Shown: positions 50,863 to 60,200 of the stretch, in pieces
Numbering within the stretch: the first letter of the stretch is position 1
Layout: every line of letters starts with the position of its first letter
Program-made: the position numbers and the translations under genes
Notes under the pieces: generated by a model
Seen by the model: only the letters and a program-made list of their open reading frames with translations
What the model was told of the DNA's origin: nothing
The model's database searches: none
Assembly (NCBI RefSeq): GCF_050971785.1
Contig: NZ_JBPCCU010000006.1
Location: forward strand, 248,001 to 312,000
Length of the DNA: 64,000 nt
Origin: Actinomadura_E scrupuli
GTDB taxonomy: Bacteria > Actinomycetota > Actinomycetes > Streptosporangiales > Streptosporangiaceae
Reading direction: 5' to 3'

Positions 50863-51807
50863 TCATACCCTCCCGCGGGCGGCGTCATTGCGGGCAAAGG
50901 CGGCGAGCTCGGCGATCCGCCCGTTCGCGATCGCGAAGCCCTGCTCGCGCACTCGGCGGCCGAGAGCGGCGTTGCTGACCGCTTCTCCACGGCGGTCGGC
51001 GTCGGCCAGAATGCTGCGGACCGCCGTAAGCAGGGCGTCGTCGGCCCAGGCCTCCTCCGCCGGTCCCGCCTCGTCCCTCTCGCGTACGGAGTCGTGACCG
51101 CCGCGGATCCGCGAGTCGGGGTGACCGAGCGCCGCCCCGGCAGGCTCAAGTCGCAGGGCGAGGCGTTCCGACAGCGGGGCCTTCCACCGCCACAACCAGT
51201 ACCCATACGTCTGCTGAAGCCGGGAGACGGCGAGCAGATGCTCGTACTCCAGGACCAGGCCACGGCCGTAGACCAGGACGTTCCACAGCACCATCCGCCG
51301 AAGCAGGAGCCCGCTGGACACTGGTGCCAGTAGCCACCGGGCCATCGGGATGCGTTCCCGGCGGGTACCGGACGCCAACCCCACCGACCGCCGGATGAGA
51401 TGTCGTACGCCCTCGACCACGACGACGAACAACACCGGCATCGCAGCATGCATCACGCTGCCCGCCAGGTCGCCGTGCGCCGCGGCGACATTGACCGCGA
51501 CGGTCGCGGCGATGTAGCCCCAGGCGACCCACCGCAACACCGGCCACGCCAGGTCGAGGTGTTCCATCAGCAGGTCCCAGGCCAGCAGGATCAAGATCCC
51601 AACGTCCATACCGATCGGCACGATCCACGCCAGCTCACCGAAGTACGGGCGCACCGCTTCCCGTACGGTCGCGAAGGAACCGAGCCCGCCGAGCGCCGCC
51701 AGTCCCACCGCCATCGGCGCGACGATCACCGCGACGGCTTTCACGGCTCGGCGGTGCGTGGTGGTACCGCGGTGCCCTCCCAGGCGTGTCACGTCGCAGG
51801 CGGTCAT
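50863..51807 (-). CDS. DUF2637 membrane protein of mobile elements
   Basis: 314 residues from ATG 51807, which overlaps the stop of the upstream gene as ATGA. Four hydrophobic helices in the first half (AVAVIVAPMAVGLAALGGLGSFATV, LAWIVPIGMDVGILILLAWDLLM, VLRWVAWGYIAATVAVNVAAAHG, AAMPVLFVVVVEGVRHLIRR) are the DUF2637 signature. The cytoplasmic C-terminus ends in a possible winged helix (ILADADRRGEAVSNAALGRRVREQGFAIANGRIAELAAFA). Characteristic of actinomycete plasmids and AICEs; thought to act in transfer or maintenance (SpdB-like). Confidence 0.88.
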   Translation of the reverse strand: MTACDVTRLGGHRGTTTHRRAVKAVAVIVAPMAVGLAALGGLGSFATVREAVRPYFGELAWIVPIGMDVGILILLAWDLLMEHLDLAWPVLRWVAWGYIAATVAVNVAAAHGDLAGSVMHAAMPVLFVVVVEGVRHLIRRSVGLASGTRRERIPMARWLLAPVSSGLLLRRMVLWNVLVYGRGLVLEYEHLLAVSRLQQTYGYWLWRWKAPLSERLALRLEPAGAALGHPDSRIRGGHDSVRERDEAGPAEEAWADDALLTAVRSILADADRRGEAVSNAALGRRVREQGFAIANGRIAELAAFARNDAARGRV

Positions 51808-52127
51808 CGGTGCTGGCCCTCGATCATCCATGTCAGCGTCTGGACCACACCGCGCGGATTGTCAGCGCTGCCCAGCAGGCGGCCGTGCCCGGTGACGTAG
51901 GCGTAGGTGCCCTCGGCCCCGGCGCACAGCACCGTCTCGGTCCACCGTGCTTCACGCGAACGGAGCGTGAGTTTCCACCGGCCGTTGCGCGGCTTACGGA
52001 CCCTCACCAGCACGCCCGTACGGATGAGGTCGTGATGCAGCCGCAACAGGCGTACCTGACGTTCACGCAGCTCGGCCGCTTCGGCTGATCGCTCGTTCGG
52101 CTGCTCGGCCGTGACCAACGTTGTCAT
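51804..52127 (-). CDS. Small conserved mobile-element protein
   Basis: 107 residues from ATG 52127 (GGGGGTGG upstream). Sequence: MTTLVTAEQPNERSAEAAELRERQVRLLRLHHDLIRTGVLVRVRKPRNGRWKLTLRSREARWTETVLCAGAEGTYAYVTGHGRLLGS. Basic and soluble. First gene of the leftward plasmid-like operon, coupled to DUF2637. Family not recognised. Confidence 0.65.
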   Translation of the reverse strand: MTTLVTAEQPNERSAEAAELRERQVRLLRLHHDLIRTGVLVRVRKPRNGRWKLTLRSREARWTETVLCAGAEGTYAYVTGHGRLLGSADNPRGVVQTLTWMIEGQHR

Positions 52128-52163
52128 CGCCACCCCCGTGGTGAAAGCTGACAGACCCTCGCC

Positions 52164-52256
52164 TGTCAACTAAAGTCGTTGACCGAACGATGCATCACCT
52201 CGCAATCACTGTCAATGAAGAACCGCGTGTCGCGGAATCATGGTCTTTAGTTCACA
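52164..52256. promoter_or_regulatory. Divergent operator: TGTCAACTAAAG ... CTTTAGTTCACA
   Basis: 12-bp arms (52164-52175 and 52245-52256, one mismatch) lie 69 bases apart between the mobile-element operon and the XRE gene. The left arm overlaps the expected promoter region of the operon. Likely binding sites for the XRE repressor encoded at 52269. Confidence 0.5.
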
Positions 52257-52268
52257 GTCGGAGGGGTA

Positions 52269-52730
52269 GTGGCAGAACCGGAGCTAGCCGAGCGAGAGTC
52301 ACCGTCACCGTCGGCGTCGCTGGCCGACAAGGTCGAGTGGCTGATCCGCACCATGTGGCCGTCCGAGGCGCCGCCGCCCCGCAACAACGTCGAGGCCGCA
52401 GCCGCCATCACCGCTGCCACGGGGGAGGAGATCTCCTCCACCACCGTGTGGAAGCTGCGCACAGGCCGCCAGGACAACCCCCAGCTGCGTACGCTGACCG
52501 CGCTGGCCACGTTCTTCGGGGTACCACTGGGCTACTTCGGCTTCGCCACCGAAACCGCTCCCATCGACGACGACCTCACCATCAAGGCCCTACTGCGCCG
52601 GCTGAGCGACCAGAGCATCAGCCGCGATGTGCTCCGCGCCTTCGTCGACCTCTCACCCGAGGGCCGTTGGGCCGTCGACGAAATGATCCTTGCCGTCGCC
52701 ACCGCCGATCGGCAACGCCACCAGCAGTAA
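52269..52730 (+). CDS. XRE-type repressor, divergent from transfer/replication operon
   Basis: 153 residues from GTG 52269 (GGAGGGG upstream). Lambda-repressor-like HTH in the region PPRNNVEAAAAITAATGEEISSTTVWKLRTGRQDNPQLRTLTALATFFGVPLGYFGF. The C-terminal part is a short dimerisation-type region (IKALLRRLSDQSISRDVLRAFVDLSPEGRWAVDEMILAV). This layout (repressor divergent from a DUF2637 operon) is seen on actinomycete plasmids, where it controls transfer genes. Confidence 0.85.
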   Translation: MAEPELAERESPSPSASLADKVEWLIRTMWPSEAPPPRNNVEAAAAITAATGEEISSTTVWKLRTGRQDNPQLRTLTALATFFGVPLGYFGFATETAPIDDDLTIKALLRRLSDQSISRDVLRAFVDLSPEGRWAVDEMILAVATADRQRHQQ

Positions 52731-52806
52731 GGCGGCCGGGAGGCCGCGCCTCCGGGCTCTGGCACGGATGAACTGGGCGGTTGCTTGCTGCTGGACGATC
52801 CTTTGA

Positions 52807-53142
52807 TCATTTTGTGGGTTTGAGCCAGGCTTCGGTGCGGCGGTATCGGCCGAGTCCGACTGCGTCGAACTCGTCGTGGTGGTTGCCCTTGGTCACTCCG
52901 AGTCGGCGGAGTGCTTGGGAGATGGGGGTGCCTGTGATGGGGAACGGCTGGTTCTCGCCCAGGTGGAGCGGGCCGAGGACGACTGCGCCGTTGTCCCAGA
53001 CCTGCGCGGTGAGGTGGCTGTCGGGGGTGTCGGCGAGTGCGGGTGTCCAGTAGTAGTCCGGGGCCGGTGCTGCGAAGGACAGTGGCAGCTCGCTGTGGTG
53101 CCGGCCGCAGCAGGAGCAGGTGAATCCGGTATCGCCTGACAT
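52807..53142 (-). CDS. DUF2199-like zinc-finger protein, possibly truncated or chimeric
   Basis: 111 residues from ATG 53142. The N-terminus GFTCSCCGRHHSELPLSFAAPAPDYYW matches the start of DUF2199 proteins (CxxC...H pattern). The usual DUF2199 middle is missing, and the C-terminus (ALRRLGVTKGNHHDEFDAVGLGRYRRTEAWLKP) is not typical. The protein is shorter than the ~160-180 residues expected. Function unknown. Confidence 0.6.
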   Translation of the reverse strand: MSGDTGFTCSCCGRHHSELPLSFAAPAPDYYWTPALADTPDSHLTAQVWDNGAVVLGPLHLGENQPFPITGTPISQALRRLGVTKGNHHDEFDAVGLGRYRRTEAWLKPTK

Positions 53143-53219
53143 GCGAGGAGACTACCGAGATTGCGGTGAGCTGCTGATCCTGGGGATCGGTGGTGGATCT
53201 ATGGTGGAGTCCCAGGTGA

Positions 53220-54419
53220 TCACGCAGACTGATGCCTTCTTCGAAGGCTGTCTTTAAGGGCTTGGCGTAGGTGCTGCGGGTCGGTGCCCAGCGCGTCGAG
53301 CATCCGGATGACATTCTCGTTGCCTTCCCACAGCACGCCCAGCAGCAGCACTTCGGTGTCCAGGAAGTGCCGCGCTGTGTCGCCGAACAGGCGTTGTGAT
53401 TCGAGGGATCCCCGCTTGCCGACGTCCAGGATCCAGTCCGGGGCGAAGGCGGCTTTGAATACGGCGATGTATGCACCGAGGTAGGTGGTGGGTACCGGGG
53501 CCGGGTCGACGGGGTGGTCGTCGGGGGGATCGAGCAGCGTGATCGCATGGTCGTAGTCGATGCCGTGGTCGGTGAGGAGGGTGGCGGCCGGGAAGTGCTC
53601 CTGCCATTCGGGGCCGAAGTGCCGCTGGTCCTGGGACAGTTCGCGGTGGACACGGAGCAGGCCGAGCAGGATGTGCTCAGGTCGTGGAGTGTCGAGTCCC
53701 GTCTCCTGGGCGATCTGCTGGGCTTGATCCCGGGTGGCGAGGGACAGGCCCAGCCGCCAGGCCCGGTCGGTCGTCTTGCTGTGGCCTGGCGGGTGCCCGG
53801 AGCAGTCGGCCCGTTCGAGGAAGGATCGCAGGACCCAGCCGGCCGGGCGCCACACCGAGTCGTACGTCCCGGCCGCCTCCGTCTTATGACCGTGGCGTCG
53901 GCGAAGCTGCGCGAGCGCGTGCTCGGCGCCGGTACCGATGGTGGTCAGCGCCTCGGCGGCCCTGCACTCGGGGTGGGAGAGCAGGCTCATCAGCAGTTCG
54001 GCGCGGTAGGGCCGTGCCCGCCCGGCCGCAGTGGCGGTGCGGGTGGCCTGATCCACGACATCACGCAGGGTCCGCGTCCACCATCGTGGTTTCACCGTGC
54101 GCCGGGAGAACAGGTGCCGGCGCTCAGAGGCCTCCCGCAGCAGAGTGTCGCCCGCGTTGTCGTCGAGACGCGCCAGCCGTCCCCCATCGGCGCTGTCCCA
54201 CTCACGCCTGCCGGTCACGATGGCACACAGGTCCCGATAACCGATGCCCAGGTCGAGCAGGGTACGGGTCGAGATCGGATCACCCAGCACCAGCAGGGCG
54301 AGCAGCAGGTGATGCGTGCCCGCGGCCTCGCTTCGCGTACGCCGCGCCAGCCGAAGCGCCGCCGTCAGACAGACGCTCGCACCGAACAACGGCCGCGGAT
54401 GAGCGGACACCTCACTCAC
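53220..54419 (-). CDS. Clp-N repeat-domain protein without AAA module
   Basis: 399 residues from GTG 54419. Clp_N-type helical repeats are visible at three places: SVCLTAALRLARRTRSEAAGTHHLLLALLVLGDPISTRTLLDLG, LSLATRDQAQQIAQETGLDTPRPEHILLGLLRVHR, and SQRLFGDTARHFLDTEVLLLGVLWEGNENVIRMLDALG. Clp-N domains recognise substrates or adaptors for ClpC-type unfoldases; here no ATPase is fused. It lies 155 bases downstream of a second Clp-N protein in the same direction. Confidence 0.75.
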   Translation of the reverse strand: MSEVSAHPRPLFGASVCLTAALRLARRTRSEAAGTHHLLLALLVLGDPISTRTLLDLGIGYRDLCAIVTGRREWDSADGGRLARLDDNAGDTLLREASERRHLFSRRTVKPRWWTRTLRDVVDQATRTATAAGRARPYRAELLMSLLSHPECRAAEALTTIGTGAEHALAQLRRRHGHKTEAAGTYDSVWRPAGWVLRSFLERADCSGHPPGHSKTTDRAWRLGLSLATRDQAQQIAQETGLDTPRPEHILLGLLRVHRELSQDQRHFGPEWQEHFPAATLLTDHGIDYDHAITLLDPPDDHPVDPAPVPTTYLGAYIAVFKAAFAPDWILDVGKRGSLESQRLFGDTARHFLDTEVLLLGVLWEGNENVIRMLDALGTDPQHLRQALKDSLRRRHQSA

Positions 54420-54574
54420 GCCGCGTCACCGGCCCTCGTGCTCGATCCATGGCCATCGTCCTTCGGACGGAGCGGATTTCGGTGAATCGGCATGCCCCGA
54501 TCACTTCACCTCATCTGGACCGCGGACGCAGGGAGAAGAGATATTCACCCCGATCTTCAGATGGTGAGGATCGG

Positions 54575-55390
54575 TCACGGCGCCTTGGACGCGAGCGCCC
54601 CGCCACCATCCTGGTCGTGGACTCCGCGGTGCCCACGGTGCAACATTCCGCGTAGATGGTCGACGGCCTCTCGTAGCCGAGCGATCTCGTCGATCGCGCT
54701 CGCCAGGTCGAACTCGCTGGTCCTGCTGTCGAGCAATATCAGCCTGCGTCGCAGGATGTCCTTCTCCTCGTCGCGGATCGAGGCCGCGAGTTCATAGTCT
54801 CGGGCGTCGATGGCCGCTTCCTTGCGGTGGCGTACCTGTTTGAGTTGCTCGTTGAGGGCGGGCACCCCGGCGGGCAGTATCGGTTCAGGGCCGATGAGTG
54901 GTTCTGCCTCCCTGCCGTGCTCGGCGCATCCGTAACACATGGTCTGGCGGACTCGCCCGCGTGCGCTGGCGACCTTGGCCGTGGTGATGCCGAGCCCGGC
55001 CAGTATCTGGGCCGCGGACCCGCCCTCACGCAGTAGGCCGATCAACAGATGATCGGTTCCAATCCGGTTCGGATCCGTCCCCGGATTCTCCAGTGAGGCC
55101 AGGGTCAAGGCCCTACGTGTTCCCTCGGAGAACGGGATGTGCTCTGGGGCGGGTCGCTCACCCAGACCCATCTGCTCCTCGACGGCACGCTGAAGCGCAT
55201 CCGGTGAGACGTCAAGTTCCGCGATGATCGAACTGGCCACTCCGAAGCCAGTGACCAGGCTGAGCAGCACATGGCCGGTTGTGACCTCACCATGATCCAT
55301 GGCACGTGCCTTGACCTGCGCGGATTTGACAGCGGCGCGGGCACGAGCCGTATAGGGGCCGAGATCAATGCCGTAGGAGTTCGGAGTCAT
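54575..55390 (-). CDS. ClpC-like N-domain plus UVR-domain protein lacking ATPase
   Basis: 271 residues from ATG 55390 (GAGGG upstream); the longer frame to 55630 is non-homologous. Two Clp_N repeats: YTARARAAVKSAQVKARAMDHGEVTTGHVLLSLVTGFGVASSIIAEL and GTRRALTLASLENPGTDPNRIGTDHLLIGLLREGGSAAQILAGLG. A cysteine pair (CYGCAEHG) is followed by a UVR-type helical hairpin (ALNEQLKQVRHRKEAAIDARDYELAASIRDEEKDILRR). It resembles ClpC without D1/D2, or McsA-like adaptors. May work as an adaptor or decoy for the host ClpC. Confidence 0.85.
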   Translation of the reverse strand: MTPNSYGIDLGPYTARARAAVKSAQVKARAMDHGEVTTGHVLLSLVTGFGVASSIIAELDVSPDALQRAVEEQMGLGERPAPEHIPFSEGTRRALTLASLENPGTDPNRIGTDHLLIGLLREGGSAAQILAGLGITTAKVASARGRVRQTMCYGCAEHGREAEPLIGPEPILPAGVPALNEQLKQVRHRKEAAIDARDYELAASIRDEEKDILRRRLILLDSRTSEFDLASAIDEIARLREAVDHLRGMLHRGHRGVHDQDGGGALASKAP

Positions 55391-55642
55391 TCGCACATCC
55401 CTCGCGGCGGCCCGAAATACGTTCGGCTCACTGCGTCGCAGTGGTTTTCGACATTGGCAGGATGTCCGCTGCCCGTCATCACCCATTGTGATCCATCGGG
55501 ATTTTCCCGCAAGTAGGTCTGCTCTCCGAGGAGCGAGGGTGAGGAGGGCGACCTCGGCGCATCCGCATACCGTTGCAGACAGAGGACCCCCCGCGACTTG
55601 CGGCGCTGAGGAATTGCGCACGGTCACCACGCAGGAGTCGGC

Positions 55643-56605
55643 TTAGGTGAGGCGCGGGGAGAAGCGGCGGCGTAGCCAGGCAGTCGCGCGCTTGAGGATC
55701 GGCAGCTGGGCCTGGTGGACGTCCAGGGCGATGAGTGGGACGCGGGCGGTTTTGTCCCAGGCCACCGGCACGAACACCGAGCCCACGATCAGGTAGAAGC
55801 GGGCTCTGGGATGATGCGGGTGTCCCGCTGGGGGATGCCAGGACAACGTGCCGGACGCTGCGATCGCACTCTTGAACCGGACCGCTGGGCTCTGTTCGCC
55901 GGAGTACAGGCGATCGAAAGCGGTTAGGACGTCTTCGGTGAAGGCGACCTGTTTCGCGAGGTCGGATGAGGTCAGTTCGAACAGCGGCATACTGCGGTGC
56001 AGGCAGGTCAGCGCTTCCAACGGCTTGCCGCCACCACCGTGTCGGGACATCGGCAGGCAGAACTCCTCCTGGCCGTCGGCGCCCCCGGCCAGCAGGAAGA
56101 GGTCTGCGGTGTTGCGGGAGTTGGTCCACCGGGGTCGTTGCCGCACCGCTCTGGCATCGCGGGAGAGCTCCTGGCGCATCTGATCTCGAGCCGCCTTGAG
56201 GTCGTGATGCCCGCCGGCCCGTTCGTGGTAGCGCTGGACCGCGTGCTCGGACAGCTTCACCTGTGCCATCAACTCGGCGCCGCGAAGCGTGTACGGGTCG
56301 ACGGTCGGTCGTGTCCGTCCCTTGGTGCGCAGGTACTCCTCGAAGAGCAGGCAGCCGGTGGCGGTGAAGCCTCTGGGATCACGGCTGTCTGTTGCGAGTG
56401 GCAGCGCCAGTACGTGGTCGATCAGCAGGAACTGGCCGGTCTTACTGCGCTTGCCAGCGTAAGGATGTGGTAGCTCACTCGAGGTGACCACCCTTCCGCG
56501 TGACACCTGCTGCTCCAGGAAGGCGCGTGCCCGGGCCGGGGTGAAGCCAAGGGCTCGCGCCGCTTGTGCGGCCGCGGTATCGGTGATCCCCACTCTCGGC
56601 GCCAC
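55643..56605 (-). CDS. 320-residue protein of unknown function
   Basis: GTG 56605 start. The N-terminal ~45 residues look like a helical DNA-binding-type region (DTAAAQAARALGFTPARARAFLEQQVSRGRVVTSSELP). Further motifs: KTGQFLLIDHVLALPLATDSRD, VKLSEHAVQRYHERAGGHHDLKAARDQMRQEL, and a hydrophobic strand FYLIVGSVFVPVAW. The phrase LSEHAVQRYHERA resembles the start of small mobile-element proteins. No membrane segment or catalytic motif recognised. Transcribed alone toward the Clp-N genes. Confidence 0.65.
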   Translation of the reverse strand: MAPRVGITDTAAAQAARALGFTPARARAFLEQQVSRGRVVTSSELPHPYAGKRSKTGQFLLIDHVLALPLATDSRDPRGFTATGCLLFEEYLRTKGRTRPTVDPYTLRGAELMAQVKLSEHAVQRYHERAGGHHDLKAARDQMRQELSRDARAVRQRPRWTNSRNTADLFLLAGGADGQEEFCLPMSRHGGGGKPLEALTCLHRSMPLFELTSSDLAKQVAFTEDVLTAFDRLYSGEQSPAVRFKSAIAASGTLSWHPPAGHPHHPRARFYLIVGSVFVPVAWDKTARVPLIALDVHQAQLPILKRATAWLRRRFSPRLT

Positions 56606-57216
56606 GCCGCTCCGCCCTTCCTGCTCGACTTCGATGTGGACTCCGAGCCTTCACGACGACTCGACACCACGGCATGCCCACCGGGTGAGAAGTTTCTTTC
56701 GGGCCTCAGAGCTTCGAGTAGGCGCGTGATCATGTCCGCAACCGGTCACCAGGGCGGAGTCGCCTAAGCCTCTGCGTCCCTCCGACTGCGGCCGTACCAA
56801 TACGAGCCGGTGGCGTACGGTGACGAGATTTTGGCTGGTATCAGGATGGCGAGCTATCGCGGAGAAGCCCACGGTCGGCGCTCAGTGCCGGGAGTTGGGC
56901 GTAATGTTTGGTCATCTACCGTGGTGAGAGCTTTGCGGGAGAGAAACCGTGCAGGTCACTGGCTCCCCCGGGGCCCCGCCGATAGCTGGAGTGCCACGCG
57001 GCGTCAATGTCTTACTTTGATGGCCTTTAGGTGAGACATCCCCCGGCCGGACGTTCGTAACTTATATCCCCTTTACGTCCGGTGATCGTGATCTTAGGCT
57101 GCGGTTGATCATCGCAACGTTTGAGGTGTATGCCGCTCCTGCCCTGTTCTGGGACTAGTGGGTGGTGTGCTTGCGGGCGTGGGCGGCGTGCTGTTCGGGG
57201 TTTGCTCGGAGGCGTT
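56606..57216. other. Intergenic region upstream of the YD-repeat giant
   Basis: 611 bases. Short ORFs here (for example 56810-57034) have no supporting features. The stretch near 57050-57130 is AT-richer and may contain the promoter of the giant gene. No RNA gene recognised. Confidence 0.35.
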
Positions 57217-60200
57217 GTGGGTCGCTCGCGGTTCGTTGTCCAGATCACGGGTTCTGCGTGGTTGCGGCCGGTGGCGTTGCTGGTCGGGTTGGCGTTGGTG
57301 GCGGGCGCGTTGCTGGGCGGTGGGGTGCCGGTCCCGCCGTCGTTGATGAGCCGAGCCAAGGTCGTGACGCCGAAACAGCGGTCAGGCACAGCCAAGGGAC
57401 GGCCGCATCTGGTGTCGTCGAAGCAGACGACCGCCAAGGGTGATGGGAAGAAGCGGCTGCCGAAGCGGCCCAAGAACGCGCCGCCGTTGGAGCAGCCGTA
57501 CAAGCCGCAGGTGGTCGCCAAGACCAGTGCGAAGCGGCCTGCCCCGCCGAACCGGGTGAAGGTGATGCCAGAGCGCGAGCCTGCGAAGGTGACCGGGTTC
57601 GACCCGCAGAAGAGCGTAGAGGATCCGGGGCAGCGTGACCGGTTCACCTACCGATACCGCAACCCGGACGGGACATGGACGGCCCGGGTCTACACCAGGC
57701 CGGTGAACTTCCGCGGTGCGAACGGCGCGTTCCAGCCGATCGACGCAGGGCTGGTCGATGATGGCAAGGGTCATTGGCGGAACAAGGCCGATGGCAGCGT
57801 GCTGCAGTTCACCGGGAGGGCTTCCGCCCAGGATCTGGCGACGATGGACCTGGGTGGGGGCAAACGGTTCGGGTTCGGGCTCGCTGGTGCCACCGCGGCG
57901 CAGGGAAGGGCACAGGGGGACACGGTCACCTACCCCGCTGTCAGGCCGGACACCGATCTGGTGTTGCAGTCGCTGAACGGCGGCAGCATCAAGGAAAAGC
58001 TCGTCCTGCGCTCAGCCGATGGTGCGTCGTCGTGGGAGTTTCCCCTGCGCACTGACGGGCTGACGCCGCGGATGACTACTGACGGAAGCGTTGAGGTGGT
58101 CGATGCCGCCGGCAAGGTAGTAGTGCACATCCCGCATGGGTTCATGGTCGACTCCAAGATCGACCCTCGGTCTGGGGACGGTGCTCGCTCCGAGGCGGTG
58201 ACCTACGCGTTGGAGCAACGTGGCGGTCAGTGGGTGCTGAAAGTGACCGCGGACAAGCAGTGGCTGGCCGACCCGGCACGGGTTTTCCCGGTCATTGTCG
58301 ACCCCACCTCGGTTACGAACTTCAATGACACCTCTGACACCTATGTGCAGACCGGGCGTGGGTCGAGCGCGTCCACCGAAGATGAGTTGAGAGTCGGCAC
58401 CTTCGACGGTGGTAGTACCAAGGCGGCCACGTATCTGGGGTTCTCACAGGTCGACAACAACCTGAGCCACTCCAAGATCTACGACGTCGATCTGTTCCTG
58501 ATGAACGCGTGGTCGTTCTCGTGTAAGGACGCGCCGGTCAGCGTGCATCCGATCACCCAGAACTGGAGTCACGTATCGATCGCCGGATATCCAGGCCCGT
58601 CGTACGGGGCGGCGCTGGCGTCGCGGAGTTTCGCCGACGGATGGACCAGCGGCAGCGGTGCTTCCAGCCCGTGCCCGGCGAAGTGGGAGGGCATCGATCT
58701 GGGCTCGGGCGGTAACTCGCTGGTGCAGGGCTGGGTCGACGGCACGAAGGCGAACTACGGGTTGACGGTCCGGGCGTCGACGACGAGCAGTTCAGGGTGG
58801 AAGAAGTTCGCCAGCCGGGAGACCCCGAACGGCCCGTACATGAGCATCGTCTACAGCCCCTACAACGCCTCGTACGCCTTCACGTCCAACCCGCCTACCT
58901 TCAGCCCTGCGGTGCTGAACAACCAGGCCGGTTACGTGAAAGTGAACGTCACTAACAAAGGCCACACCACCTGGACGCCGACCAACGGGTACAAGCTGGC
59001 CTACGGGGTGTTCGACACCTCCGGAAACCAGGTCTACCACGTGCCGGCACAGACGGCGATGCCACACGATGTGGCCTACGGGGACATGGAGACGGTGAAC
59101 GCGAAGGTCAACCCGTTGCCGCCGGGGACCTGGACGATCAAGTTCGACATGGTCGACAACGGCAAGTACTTCTCCGACTGGGGTGTGGCGCGCACCGCGC
59201 AGGTGAAGGTCACGGTCCCGGACGTGCCCACCCAGCTGAACGAGATGTCCCCGCACAACAACTTCCAGGTCGGATCGCTGACCCCGCAGTTGTTCGCGGA
59301 CGCACAGAGCGTGGACGCGTGGCCGTCGGCGAACGTCACCTACCAGTTCACGGTGTGCGCGCCGCCGTGGATCACCTGGGAATGGTGCGTCAACTCGCCG
59401 TGGCAGCAGACCCCGAAGTGGACGGTCCCCAACACCGACCCCATCAAGAAACTGGCATGGGGCAAGGAGTACTGGTGGACCGTATCGGTCAACGACAGCG
59501 GCGGAGCGACCACGAACGGCCCGTGGTACAAGTTCGTCACCGAGGTGCAGCAGCCGGAGATCACCTCTCATCTGGCCGACAGCGCCTCCGCCGGCCAGGA
59601 GTTCGGCCACCAGGCCGGTAACTACATCACCACGGCGACTGACGCCAAGGTCGCGACGGTGGGACCCGCGTTGGACATCACGCGCACCTACAACAGTCTC
59701 GATCCGCGCACCACTGGGTTGTTCGGTGCGGGCTGGTCCACCCGGTACGACATGAAGGTCGTTCCCGACAACGACGGCAGCGGGAACGTAGTCGTCACTT
59801 ACCCTTCCGGGCAGGAGATCCGGTTCGCCAAGGACCCCTCCACCGGTAACTTCGCCGCGCCGACCGGCACGTTCGCGACTTTCAGTGACGTGCTCTTCGG
59901 CGCGGGTGGATACAAACTGCGCGACAAGTCCGCCACCCTTTACACCTTCGACTCGGGTGGCAGGCTCACCTCCATCACCGACAACCGGGGCAGAACCGAG
60001 ACCTTGACCTACGGGTTCACCGGTCACCCCGACAAGGTCACCTCCTCCAACGGCCGGTCGCTGAATTTCACATGGGATTTCTTCAATCCCACCCATGTGC
60101 TCACCGTCAGCACCGACGCGGTCGGCGGGTCACCGTTGACGTGGACCTACACGTACACCGGCGACACCCTGACGAAAGTGTGCCCGCCCACCTCGGCCAC

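Noticed and set aside
53220..55390. Broken clpC gene
   Set aside because: Both proteins have proper starts and stops and distinct N-domains; no D1/D2 ATPase sequence is left nearby.
58792..60096. 434-codon minus-strand ORF
   Set aside because: Antisense shadow of the YD-repeat gene: its composition is explained by GC-rich third positions of the plus-strand frame, and it contains no protein motif.
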